From Golubevia sp. BC0850 (taxonomy: Eukaryota; Basidiomycota; Exobasidiomycetes; Golubeviales; Golubeviaceae), in assembly GCA_012976225.1 (NCBI GenBank), contig JAAVVG010000022.1:361494-425493 (forward strand): a stretch of 64,000 nt of DNA, read 5' to 3'. Under the pieces are notes generated by a model. The model was not told where the DNA came from, did not search any database, and saw nothing but the letters and a program-made list of their open reading frames with translations. A program made the translations under genes and the position numbers. Position 1 is the stretch's first letter; every line of letters begins with the position of its first letter. Below, in pieces: positions 33,380 to 47,900 of the stretch.

Positions 33380-36048
33380 ATGACTCGGCCTGAAAGGAGG
33401 TCCTCAACCTCAAGCACGACGTTCACCTCCTCAACTGTACTACTGTCATCCATTCAACTGCTTCTCATCAGCCTCCCTTCTGTCCTATCCTATCCTTCTC
33501 CAACTCCCGTTCAAACCAACTACCCTCCTCTTCCAACAACTTATGAGGAGCTACTCTCTCTATTATCCTCAAAAGATCATCCTGGAATGATTCCTGGAGC
33601 AGAACAAGCTGGAGTGTTGGCTAGTCTGACGAGGGACAAATGGATCGGAATTGGGTTGGCTGTCAGCAGTAGTTTGGCTATAGGAATCAGCAGTATCATC
33701 ACAAAGAAGGTTAGTTTATCATTCTAGTTTTCTATTATTGATAACATCAAGGGAAATAGGGAAGTGAGCAGCTCGCGGGACAGGTTGGTTGGTTGGTTTA
33801 TTTTATTACGTCTTCCACAAGGGAGACCGCGTTTGGAGCCGAGGCTATACGCAAATGTTTATACAGAAAAAAGGAAAAAATGTTCTATGAATAGTTGGAC
33901 TGGCGAGCGATAAGTGAGGTGCTTTAGCAGACGTGCGCAGGGCTCGCGGGACAGGTGTACCAATTCCTGCCCATCTCAGCTCCCTGTTCGAAGACGTGAT
34001 GTGACTGAACTTCAGATTTTGAATGATAAAGCTCGGTATTCATATCTTTGATCTGACACGTAGTTCAAGTTCGAAATTAAGAGCTGGACTCAAGCTGATT
34101 CTGCCTCTCTTTCTTCTCCACCCTCTCTCTTTGCCTGAACTCCTACCCTTCTTCGCCTCTTTAGGGACTGATAGATGCTGCAGAAAGAGGGAGTGGTATC
34201 GCTTCAGATGATCACTCGTACCTCCACAATCCGATTTGGTGGGCAGGCATGGGTACCAGTGAGTTCATCTCTTCGATTAGCCTGCTTTCTCTGAATGTCA
34301 GACTAGATCCTGACAATGAGTACATTATCTGACCTTCTTCCCCTGCTCTTCTTTCTTCTGCTAATGTTAACAGTGATTGTTGGAGAAGGTGAGAAAGCCA
34401 TTCCTCATCTGCTCCTCTCGGATCTCTCTCTCATCACTCCTTCCTTTTACTGATTGCCACTCTTTCTTCTTTCTATCCTCTATCAGTCGCAAATTTCGCT
34501 GCCTACACTTTCGCTCCTCCGATTCTAGTAACGCCATTAGGAGCTCTTTCTGTCCTAATCGGAGCAGTTCTAGCCTCCTTCGTTTTGAAAGAAGAATTAG
34601 GAAGGTTAGGAAAAATAGGATGTACTCTCTGTTTAACAGGAACAGTCATTATCGTCTTAAATGCACCTGAAGATAAAGAAGTTCAAACAGTTGATGAGAT
34701 TTTAAATTATGCAATTCAACCTGCTTTCCTTTCTTACTGTCTTTTCGTTTTAGTCTTCGCTGTCTTCGCAATTTACAAGGTTTCTCCGAAATGGGGAAAG
34801 AAAACTCCGTTGGTTTATATTAGTATTTGCTCTTTAGTTGGTTCTATTAGTGTCATGAGCGTTAAAGGATTCGGAGTCGCGTTAAAGTTGACTTTTGACG
34901 GAAATAATCAGTTTACTCATCCTAGTACTTATTGCTTTGCCATAGTGGTCGTTGTTTGCATTTTGGTGCAGATGAATTATTTCAATAAGGCGTTGGATCA
35001 GTTTAGTACTAATGTGTAAGTTAAGATCGAGGAACAGTCGAGTCGAACTAGAATCTCGAACTGAGTTTCCTCGTTGAAAGCGCCCTCCTCTACTGGCATC
35101 CTACATCCTCTGGTTCTTTTAATTGATGCCACTTTTTTCTTCGCCCTTGGTTATACTCACAAACACAGGGTCAATCCGATCTACTTCGTGATGTTTACCA
35201 CTGCTACGATTCTAGCTTCTTTCCTCCTCTTCTCAGGATTCAACACTGAAGGAGCAGGACCAGCAGTCACTCTACTAGGAGGGTTCGTAGTCATCTTCAC
35301 TGGAGTGTATCTATTGAACTTAAACCGATTAGTAGATCCAGTCACCCAACAACCTCGAATGTCCTTGATGACTGGAGAAGGAGTTGCAGGTACAGGAAGA
35401 CTATCTGAACATCGAGAAAGGTTATTAGGAAACGCAGGTGATTACAGATTATCAATGTCGGGTAGAAGCCATGGAGGATCATTCAATCATGGACACGGAA
35501 TTCATGGTAGGAGAGATTCTGAAGGTTCTTCAGTTCTTTTCAATGCTTATGAAAATCAAGAAGAGATGGGATTAACTCGATTAAATGAGAGCGATGATGA
35601 ATCTGAAGATGCTATGTCTCCGGCTTTAGGTAAAGGTGAATACAACAATAACAATACTTCTAAGAAAGGAAATTGGCCTTCTTCTTATCCTCCACCTTCA
35701 AGACCTTTATCTGCTGGTTCAAATAATCACAATAACGGAAGTAGTAGATTCCATCATCAACAACAAGCTTCTTCACCTCAGAATTCAGCTTTTGTAAACG
35801 CTACTTCTCCTTTACCAGATCGAGGTAACAGCGTCTCTCCAAGTTATGCAAGTCAACACTCTAGAACAGGAAGTCTTAGAGCTGCTAGAGCTTCTACCGC
35901 CAAAGCTCTTCAAAATCAAACCCATCTTCAGAATTGGAAGGCTCAGCAGAGCCATAACAGTGGGGATGCGAGTGGGAAAAATGGAGGTGGGAAAGAGGAG
36001 GACCTTTGGGATGGAAATCGAAATGAGGAAGCCGGTCAGGATGATTAG
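33380..36048 (+). CDS. NIPA-type magnesium transporter
   Basis: Five exons, 33380-33709, 34165-34258, 34374-34388, 34487-35015 and 35169-36048, join in frame to 615 residues. Exon 3 is only 15 nt. An N-terminal hydrophobic stretch (LLSSIQLLLISLPSVLSYPS) looks like a signal peptide or first helix. The NIPA core begins at KWIGIGLAVSSSLAIGISSI and includes NPIWWAGMGTMIVGEVANFA. It continues with APPILVTPLGALSVLIGAVL, then FNKALDQFSTNVVNPIYFVM and GFVVIFTGVYLLNL. The last 230 residues are a polar Ser/Asn/Gly-rich tail, probably cytosolic. NIPA proteins carry Mg2+ across plasma or endosomal membranes. The fourth intron (35016-35168) has a long open frame inside but is needed to join NV to VNPIY. 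Intron 1 is unusually long (455 nt) and carries a repeat pair. Confidence 0.87.
33771..33956. repeat. 15-bp direct repeats 171 bp apart in NIPA intron 1
   Basis: GCTCGCGGGACAGGT occurs at 33771-33785 and again at 33942-33956. The first copy is followed by a GGTT tetramer run. The pair brackets about 156 bases inside an intron that is four to five times longer than its neighbours. It could mark an old small insertion, but there are no terminal inverted repeats that I can see. Confidence 0.6.
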
Positions 36049-36577
36049 ATTATATTTCTCTTTTTCCTTTTGCGATGAGAAGTCAATTGAAGGGGAGGAG
36101 CGATCGAGGGGTAGGACGAAAGAAGAAGGGATTTCACCTTTACTACTTCCCTTTTCTTCTTCACTTCGGAAGGATGAATCTCCTCAAGCAATTAGAACAT
36201 TCCATCCCTAGTCTTACTTTACCTTGCTGTTATATATACTGTGTTTATCTTTCCGTGTCCCACAGTCTTGAGAGTGAGCTAAGCAGCTCCTTGACCAATC
36301 ATTGGTCTTCCAGCACCAAAGCTTCTCTGTTGAAATGTTTCATCAAGTGGCGTTTCAAATCGGGGGAAGAGACTAGTCGAGAGAGGTCGAGCTTAAGTCG
36401 CAGTTGAAATCCGTTCGACGGTTTCAGCCTCCCTTGCCACCACACCAAACCCTTATTTATTCCTTTTGACCTGTTCTCCTCCCGTCCCTGATCTCATCTA
36501 TTTCTCAAACCTCTATTGCATTCAAAACTCTACCTTGAATCAGCACTGTCTCGCACGGACCTCTGGCTATCAATCAA
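36049..36577. other. Intergenic spacer upstream of the forkhead-like gene
   Basis: About 530 bases between two plus-strand genes. It is pyrimidine-rich over its last 150 bases, as in many fungal 5' leaders. No gene seen. Confidence 0.55.
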
Positions 36578-39500
36578 ATGGCGAGGACCAAGGCAAACCA
36601 GTTGGAGAGCAACAAGTATGGTGGGATTAGATCTTCAAAGAGAATCAAGTCTACAAATCCAAGCCTCAATCAAACTCTAGTGAATGATTGTCAGCAGCTG
36701 TTGGATGGAGAGTCCAGAAGTGGAATGTCAAACCAAGAAGGAGATGAGGAATTTGAAGAAGGGGAAGGGGTAGATCTTCAAGAGCTCAGTACTCTTTGGA
36801 AACGGAGTCAAGACGAGCAAGTTCCAGGGATAGAGGAAGGTGAAGAGAATGGTTGGAATATCAATCAAACAGGAGGTGAGAGGTCCATTCCTGAGTTGAC
36901 CACCAGAATTGAACTGGTGGATAAATTGGTTAGACTCCCTGGAGATGAGAATAGAGAGCAATCAGACGGGTTTCACCGCAGTCTCAATCAACCTTCAACC
37001 CTCTCTCAAGTCAAAGATGGAGTTTCTATCTCTAGTTCAACTCAAACTGAAGTTCCAAAGGAGAAGAAGGAAGGAGTGAAATTGGATTGGAAATTATCTC
37101 TAGACCGATTGAGAGAATCAGTAGAACCAGCCATGAATTGCCAAGATGGAGAAATGAAATTGGACTCAGATAGTTCCTTTTCTAGAGAATTGAAGTCTAT
37201 CAGTGAGAGTCACAAAGAGATTCTGGCCAACAATGAGAGAGAGAAATTCAAGAGGATGGAACAAGGAATTGAAGGATCGGATGCCAGTTCTAATCTTTTG
37301 ATCAGGGCCTCAAGTTCAAATTCCATTTCAAATCACATGGCTCAAAATCTTCAAAGTTTTTCTTTCAAATCTGACTCTGCAACTCGTCAAGCTTCCACCT
37401 CAACCCAATCAGCTCTCGCCACTCGACTCCTAACAGGGAGGAGAGATGGTATCTTGGAACAGAGCTCTCAACAACCTACATCTCTTTCTCCTCCACCTCT
37501 GTCTCCAATAGTACCTGAGAAGATCTCTGCTTTTCAGGCCATGAAGACTGCGGTTCAAGCTGCAAAGAACTTCGATGCTTCCATCTCTCTCAACTCAAAT
37601 TTTAACCCAAGTTCAAAGTCTTCAAACGAAAAGCAGACACTTCCTCAGAAAGCTGCCGGTATGAAAACTCCTCGAGACAAAGCAGGGGGCAGAACAGGAG
37701 TCAGAAGAAGTCCTAGATCTTCAATTCAACAAGCAGGAGAAGATCAAGAAGTTGCGTCGTCTGGAGACCCACCTACCTGCGTCCTCGTGAAAGCAGATTC
37801 TAGTGAGAAAGAAAAGGTGGAACCAACTGAAGGAAGTCAAGATGGAAAGCAACCCTTTGACTTCGAAATACAGCCTCGTTCATCTCAAGAGGTTCGAAAA
37901 TCTCTACCACCTGCTGGTTCTGCAAAGGTTTTGGAGAGAGCGGGAAAGAAGGGGAGAGGTACGAACGATGGAATCCCTGAAGGGTCATTTAATTCTCAGC
38001 TAAAATACGGGACACCAGTCAAAGAAGTCGATCTTGGGCAGCCAAAAGCAGTGGGAAGAAGGTTCTCTCTTCAAACTCAAGTTCAACTCTGACGAAGTCT
38101 CGCATAATATCCCACAAAACCTTCAACTTAAGACTCTGAGAAGTCAGATGCCAGTGAAGAAGAAATCGATGGAACACCGATGGATTCAGGTCCAGATTCA
38201 ACTTTGGTTCACGAGGACAATCAGCAAGACCTTTCTTTCGCTTCTTCTTCCTCTAGACAGAAGCATCAGTCCTTCAATTTCTTCTCCTCTACCTCTCCAA
38301 CGAGAAACCTTCAACAAGAGCTGGTAGATTCAGAGGGGAGCGGAGTTGAATCTCAGATCCCAAAACAGCTGCTGAAAGGAAGTGGAAGGCTGGGATCAGA
38401 AGAGAAGGATGGAGAGTCAGAGCTCACACAACCCAGTGATGGGGATGAAAGTCAGAGAGTTGGTGAGAACGACGATGATTCTGTCGCAGAGGTGGACATT
38501 CAATTTGAGAAGCTTGGGATTGGGGAGAGAAAGAGAGAGATCTTGTTTCAAGGTCGTTCTCTCATTGTTTGCCCAAGCTTCCCCATTTCAAAATCACCTG
38601 AACCTCAATTTCAATGGCAAGAGAGAGAACTTTCAGCCACTCCTTCTTCGCCATCTTCCTCAGTCTTCCCAGAAGCTCAAGCTCAATCGCATCTAGATCT
38701 TTCGACACTGGTCAAAAATTCTTCTTCGGGACAAGAATCAAGAAGGTGCCCTGTGTTCAACAGCCACTGAAACTTCTCTTAACGGCAACTCATCTTCCAC
38801 TCTTCAACCTCAACGCACCAAATCATCTCGCTCGAGAACTCCAGAACATTCAAGTCCTCAACTGAATTCGGTAGTTTTGATGGCTCAGGCTATTCTAGAA
38901 GCTCTACATCAACGTTCCAACATCTTTGAAATCATAGAATGGATCAAAACAGCTATCCATTCTTCAACGATGTAGAACAAACTTGGGTTAGTCGAGTCAG
39001 AAGAGCTCTTGGAACATCAACTTACTTTCAAAAAATCAAGCCTAGAAGGAGAAGAGATGGAATAGGAAGAGGTCAAGAGACAAGACACGACGTTTGGACA
39101 ATCGATCCAACCCACTTATCCGAACTTGAACAGAAGATCGCGATAGAAGAGCTTCAAGCAGCATCTGCTCGACTCGACTTCCGTCCTAAGAAGAAATCGG
39201 AGAGGAAGTCAGAAGAGTCGAAGGTTTCGAGTAGAACCGAGAAGCAAACTTCTGAAGGTTTGGAAGGAGAGTCGTCCCAATATGCAAGTACAACTCATCT
39301 TCCGGAAGACCAGACTAGGGCTCAACTTCCCAGCGAATGGGCTGTCTCCCTCTGTTCCTGCCCCTCTCAGTTTTTCAAGCTCTGTCGTCACTTCGACTCT
39401 CTCCAACAGACCTATCAGAAAGGTCGCATTTCTGCCTGTCAGCTACAGTCCTACCGTCACCAAGAAAGGAGTTCTTATAAGATCTGGAGTTGCCACTCCT

Positions 39501-39698
39501 GCTGGTTTGGCTTCGAGAAGAGAGAATCAGAGACAAAGGTTAACGGAGGTCACTCTGAGGGGGGAGGATGAGGGAGACGATGATGAAGCCAAGTCGATTT
39601 CTAGTAGCATCTTTGGTTCGGATTTGACAGAAGATGAAGAGGCAAGTGAAGCTGACGTTGAAGACGGAGATGCTGACGGAGATGCTACCCTAGTCTAA
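36578..39698 (+). pseudogene. Forkhead-like transcription factor with several frame breaks
   Basis: The frame starting at 36578 (MARTKANQLE) is open and clearly coding (Ser/Gln/Glu-rich) to about 38062, where a TGA follows at 38090. Coding character then continues in shifting frames: about 38131-38750, 38750-38945, 38946-39338 and 39339-39698. Across one break I read SVVLMAQAILEALHQRSNIF, then EIIEWIK, next NSYPFFNDVEQTW, then RVRRALGTSTYFQKI and HDVWTIDP. This matches the order of a forkhead domain (AQAI, IYEWI, FPYF, W..SIRHNLS...F.KV, WTIDP). The recognition helix is divergent: RHN is replaced by RRA. Most breaks look like single-base gains or losses; one sits at an AAAA run (38946-38949). 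The first two could instead be one 93-nt intron (38062-38154), but its GTTCTC donor is unlike all others here. So this is either a young pseudogene or a gene with sequence errors. Confidence 0.55.
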
Positions 39699-40569
39699 AT
39701 CATTTATTACTCTCAGATCTCAGAAAGATCTGCTTGGTTGGGCAAGGAAGTTGGATCTTGGGGAGAAGTTTCGCTTGAAAGTTGAGGGCCTACATAAGCT
39801 ATCACTATATTGGGATTGAGATTTTATTGGAGGTATAGTTGCTCTTATCGGTAATTATTCGATCCATTAAGAGGCACCTTGTTTCGGTCAGGAAAAGTCG
39901 AGTTTGAATGAGATCTTGGCTGTAGGCTGAGAGAGTTCTAGCTTCTCTACTCGCAGCAAAGAGGTAAGACGAGGAAGAATTCCATCGTAAGAAGCACGAT
40001 GTTAGAAATTGGGGCGGAAAATCAAAGAGAAAACGTAGAGAGATCGAGATCAAAGAGACTATCTGTTCTTGGAAACGCACCTCAAAGAAAACGAAATTCG
40101 ACACTTCTCCTTCTTGAAAGAACTTAGAGTTCCCGAAAAGTTCTGATGCGACTTACTGCTTACTGGGGAGCTGTTTGGGATTCATTGGCTTGGATCAGGT
40201 GAGACGACGCATACAACCAAGATCTTGACAGCTTTCATGTGGACCTGACTCTTGGCTACATACATCTTTCCTTGCTCCCCTCTTCACCCATCTCCTGAAG
40301 TCCATAATGTTATCTGTCCTTTTGATTTTGATTCCATCTACTTTCGAAATTGAGAGACGCCTATGATCTCCTTCTCGCTCGGCAACCTTCAGGAGCCTTT
40401 CTTTCACCACTCCTGAAGAATTGATATAACGAAGACCTCTCTCGATGATTGGATTCTACAATATCAAGCTTTCTCGATGAATCAGGAAGAGATCGATTAC
40501 CTAAGGTTTTTACACGACATTAATTACAACGGCTCAAAGGCGCTTTTCATTCATTTCCAGGGATGGGTC
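39699..40569. other. Intergenic spacer
   Basis: About 870 bases between convergent genes. Short minus-strand frames at 39805-40104 and 40195-40410 have no recognisable features. No gene or RNA seen. Confidence 0.5.
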
Positions 40570-41105
40570 TTATACAATACCCCTTTTTATGGGGAATGTC
40601 TCCTGTCCCTCCCTGTCTTCGTCTTCATCTGACCCACCTAACCAGGCATGGGCTTTCAATCCGGCTCTGAGCATCTTCCCCCCATCGATAAGCTTTCTCC
40701 CAGCAGACCAGGTTGATGCTTTATTCATGAAATCGTTGAACTGAAAAGACGATTGAGGTAGAAGCCGTAACAAAGTTGAAAGAAGATGGATAGGTAGGGT
40801 CAGTGAGATGAAAGTCTGGGATTCTATAGAAGTCGGATGAAAGATTGAGTAAACTCACACCTCTGGCCTCTAAAGCGTTTGGTGACCAATCTTCAGCCCT
40901 GCTTGCTAGTGGCCCCGATCCGGTCGGAATCTCTGTCTTCAGGTATGAAATCCGAGAGTGATAAAAGTTCGGGCTCTTGTAAGAAATTGAATGGATATGA
41001 ATAGCTGTACTAGGAAGGGAAACAAACACTCATAGTAGAAAGAGGTGCTGAGTTGGCGAGAGTCACCGCCAAAATTAGTGGGAGGGTAGACTTGAAGATC
41101 AACAT
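40570..41105 (-). CDS. Small secreted protein of unknown function
   Basis: Three short exons: 41105-41030, about 40932-40859 (an alternative join starts at 40936) and 40740-40570, giving 106 or 108 residues. The N-terminus MLIFKSTLPLILAVTLANSA is a textbook signal peptide with cleavage likely after NSA. The mature part has PTGSGPLASRAEDWSPNALE, then STWSAGRKLIDGGKMLRAGL, and an acidic GGSDEDEDREG patch. It has no Cys residues. The second donor is GTGAGT and its acceptor TTTTCAG; both candidate joins for intron 1 keep frame. I do not recognise a family. A short secreted, lineage-specific protein of this kind could be an effector or a cell-surface peptide, but that is inference. A TATA-like GATAAAAG on the gene strand lies about 140 bases upstream. 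Confidence 0.5.
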
Positions 41106-42318
41106 GATACCGAGATAGATGGCTCTCCAGAGAAAATAGAACTGACAATCAAAGGGGGAGTTGAAGAAGTAGACCAGCTACGATGAGGTTTGAGAAGAAA
41201 AGGAAAGAAGGCAAGATGAACGATGTGCTTCTTCTCGATCGTGCTTTTATCGTTCCCGTGAACTTAAGCCTTTGGCTAAGTCGATGGGCAGTTTAGGGTT
41301 TGATTCAGTTGAAGCGCCACACTTCGGAAGATCCTTCAATGATTCTAAGAACTTTGAAATCGGGCTTCTTTGAGGTTTGGGGTCTGGTGGTTCGGAACGG
41401 TTTGGACTCACCCCTTAAATCAGAGATTCGGAGGGTCGACGACCTACTCTCAAATCTCAAATCTAGACACGTTGCAGTCGAAGATTGCTCTTGCTCGGAG
41501 GTACTATATTTGGGGATCAACCTAAAGAACTGGAATCTTGAGCATCTGGGGTCGAGTTGCTCCAAAAGATGGAGATATGAGGGCTTGACTGGCTCTCCTC
41601 CAGGCCTCTCCTCGGAATTCTCACTCTTTCTCTTTAGAAAATCAAATCACTCAATCAGATTCACTTCATGGAAAAGAAACAGGGGGATGGAAGGAATGAA
41701 AGGGGCAGTAAAGACGATAAGGAAGGAAGGGAACAGGGGGCTGGACGAGATCACGCTCGCAGCAACCCTTCCCTCGCTATATGTACAGTAATTTCAGCGA
41801 GGTTCGATCAATATACTAGATCTGAGTCCACCTTTAGACCAATAGCAAAGAGAAGTTCTCGATCCCATCCCTTTCTTTTCGTATTCGAGCCCTCCTCTTC
41901 GTCGATCCTAACGAACAAGCTGACATGTCAGTAATGTGTAACTTGAGGTTAGTGATGTAGCTATTGCTCGTTCCCCTCAATTTATTTACAGCTTTCTACA
42001 ACGCGAGAGATCTTCAAACACGCTTTTAAACTCAACTTTTGTCCCACCCTAGGCCCTCTTAGTTCTTCCTTATACCTCTTTGTTTGATCCTCTCCGTGAG
42101 TCTGTCTTATTAATATGCCACCATACATTTTTATAAGAGCAGATCGTCTTCCGATCGTTCTCGAACTTCTTGAGATGCCTATCTCTCGAGGGAAGAACAG
42201 CTCTAGCGGGTTGCTGCTCAGCGAAGCCTCTGACGGCCTGTTCCTGTATCTTGATTCTGTTCCAGTTGGATGAAGGATTAGAATTGAAAAATATAGTTTC
42301 AAGTATACTTGAGATTAG
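41106..42318. other. Intergenic region with no supported gene
   Basis: About 1.2 kb between divergent genes. A plus-strand frame at 41300-41791 (no ATG start) and a minus-strand frame at 42070-42345 lack domains, splice structure and coding bias that I can recognise. Promoters of both neighbours should lie here. Confidence 0.5.
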
Positions 42319-44687
<2,369 letters not shown>

Positions 44688-44945
44688 AGCCTCTTTTCGT
44701 CTTTCTCTTCTGTCTCGCTCTTCAAACCCATTTTGTCCCTGCCAATGCCAACTCCTTCTCAAATCTGCAATACTTTACGACCTTTCATGAATTTTCTGTT
44801 CTCTGCGATTATCTGTTTCAATGTATTAGTCATAGCAATCTAGACCCTCCTCCTTCACTTCGAACCCAAATTCTGGCAAATGAATTGATTCATTGTGGTG
44901 TGTAAATGTTGAACAAATGATGAGAGATATGTGATATGAAGTTAT

Positions 44946-47900
44946 TTATTTCTTGTAGAGGATCGTGATCAAAACACTTTCAGAACAAATCTTAGCTTCG
45001 CAATCAGGTTCAACAAGAATCGTTTGCGTCTCGTCAATCAGAATGGCTGGACCTTCAACTTTCTCTCCCACTTTGATTTGATTGAGCTTGACCACTGGAG
45101 TTGGAAGTCTGCCAATGTTTTCGAAGTAGACCTCTCTCTTTGGACAGGAAGAATCGGATAGGATTGAAGCTCTGGTGAAACCTTCTTGCCGAGAGGCTAA
45201 GCGCTTGTGCTCGGAGTGGACTGACTCTGACAGCTTGTCGAAGGAGCGACTGTAAGAAAACGAGAAAAACAATTTCGTCCTCGTGTCAGTTGAAAGCAAG
45301 GACTAGAAGCTTGAAGACGTAGTCGGCTTTACTCACCCTATTCCTTTGACTCGAATGTCATCTGCGATGATCGCTTTGTCTTGGAGCACGAAGCCGAACT
45401 GGAGAGTGAACAAGAATGAGGTCAGCTGAGAGTGGAGCTTGATTCGAGCCTGAAAAGACTCACTTCTTGCTTGTATGTTTCCAGGAAGACTTTCTCCACA
45501 TCCCAATTCTGCTGAGGCTTGAGAGTCATCAACGCTGTGTCGGTACCCTGGGAAAATGAAACAAAAGAGAGAAACCACCAGTCAAAGACGAAAGACAGAA
45601 ACAAGCAGATCCCAATTGGCATCGCAAAGGGCTGGAACTCACCTCATATCTCAGATTGAGCATGATTTCAATCTCGACTCTATCTCCTTCGAAGCCCTGA
45701 CTCTTCAGCTCTTCCCTCACCTGCCCCTCTAACTCTCTAGCCCTTTTCTCAATCTTCTTGAAGACTTCTTCGCTTCCCCAAGTTTCAGAGCTTGGTTCCT
45801 GTTTCTCGAAGACTCGGTCGGCGAGGGCCATTCCATAAGCACTTAGAATCGAGCTATATTTGTGAACCAAGACAGTTTCGATCCCTAATGAACGAGCTAG
45901 AGCACAGGCATGCTGACCACCGGCTCCACCGAAGCAAGATAGAATGTGCTTCGAAGCAGAGTAGCCCCTAGCTTCGGTCAAAGCTCGAATAGGACGACAC
46001 ATGATCTCGTTTGCTACTCTGATGAATCCTTGAGCGACTTCATCGACCGACATAGATTTTCCTGTTTCCTTGTTGATTTGATCTTTCATCTCGGTCAAGA
46101 GCTGAAGACTCTTCGCGGCATCTAGACCTTCATTCTCCTTTGGTCCAAAGATCTTAGGGAACATCTCTATCGCCAACCGACCTGTAACGAGATTGGCATC
46201 GGTGATAGCTAGAGGACCTCCTTTTCGATAGCAGGCTGGTCCTGGATGAGCCGAGGCAGATTCTGGACCGACCGTAAAGAGACCATTTCGGAAGAATAGG
46301 CGACTAGAACCACCTGAAGCAACAGTGTTGACGCTGAGAGAGAAAAGAAAAAAGGGCAGGAGACAGCGATCAGGATTTAGGGCACTGTAGATCTTTTATC
46401 ATTTAAATGTAACTTACTCAAGCTGTGGGCTTTGAATGGTGACTCCAGCCAAGGTTGTCTCGAAGACCTGCTCGTATCGACCAGCGAAGCGGCTCACGTC
46501 GGTCGATGTACCCCCCATGTCCAGACCGATGATTGGTCTTCCTTCTTCCTTATCCCAAGAAGTTAGAGCCATTCCAACTACACCGCCAGCTGGTCCACTG
46601 ATTATTGACTTTAGCCCTGTGAAATGGTTCACCGAAGTAAGACCTCCATCAGACATCATGAACTCGACTCTAGTACCAGCACTTCCATCTCTGAGACTCT
46701 GATTAAAGCCAGAAAAAAATCCATCAATGTATTCTTGAAGTACTGGAGTGAGGTAGGCATCAGCAGTCGAGGACGTTCCTCGAGAGACCATCTGTGGAAC
46801 GTGGAAGAGAACGATGTTTGAGAAGACCTGACCGGAAATGGGCGAAGCAGGTAGATTTGATGCAACTTGTTCTCACCTTGATCATAGGCATGAGCTTGGA
46901 GCTGATTGAAATGTGAGTGAATCCGACCTCCTTTGCGATCTCAGCAACCATTTCCTCGTGGTCTAGAGAGAGGCAGAAGTGGGAACGAGGAAGTTAGCAC
47001 CATATACATGAGCAGTTTAATTCGGGAAAAAAAAGGCTCACCAGGATAGGTATAACTATGAATCAAAACAATAGCCAGAGTCCGATACCCTTCAGCATAA
47101 AGGCTTTCAAGATCTCGTCTCACGACGTCTCTGTCTGGTCTCTTGAGAATAGCAACAGCTTCTCCTGATACCCCTTCCTTGATTTCAGGTCGAATCTCAT
47201 CATTTCCGTATCGAATTGTTGAGCCGTCTTGGACTGGAGGCGGGAAGTCTTCCCCAGAGTACTCTTTCGAGATCTCTCCATTCTCCTTGAATTGAATTTG
47301 ATTCTTTCTGAATTCCGGATCAGAGGTATATCCGACTAAAGTAACTCTCTCATCTATCTCGAGAACCTTGGAGTACAAAACTTCAGGTTTTCTGATAGCC
47401 AAATCGAAGATAGAAGGTCGAGATTGATTTCCAATTTGAACTAGATCTTTGAATCCTTTCGTTGTGATCAGAGCATGCTTGGCTCCCTTTCGTTCCAGTA
47501 GTGCATTGGTAGCCACTGTAGTAGATAGTCGAATGTACTCTAGCGAAGAGGAAGGAAAGGCAAAAAGCGTCAGGGTAGGACAAAGCGGAAGAGTTCTAGG
47601 AGGAGCTGGCCCAAGTCCAATGCCCTTTGATAGCAAGAGCCCAGAAGCTGCAAGCCCTTGAACACGATCTCTAAATGATACATTCATTGAGACTGAGCCG
47701 ACGAGCAAAAGCTTCGTAGTCTTTCCTTATCTCTGACTTTCTTCCTCTAATCATCCTGTCCTTTCCCGAGCTTCCGCTGCTTCCCAGCTCGCTCTCTTTG
47801 GCTGCTCAGAGCAGGCACTCATAATTCCGTTAATCCTGGCTTTGCTACTCACCTACGTCCTCAGTACTGATGCTCTGGCCTCTAGGAATGGACTGGCCAG

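Noticed and set aside
35016-35168. Hydrophobic coding sequence upstream of VNPIYFVM in the NIPA gene
   Set aside because: It is the fourth intron (GTAAGT donor, ACACAG acceptor). Including it breaks the conserved FSTNVVNPIY block.
41300-41791. A 163-codon plus-strand frame
   Set aside because: No ATG start, no domain, no splice context and no recognisable coding bias.
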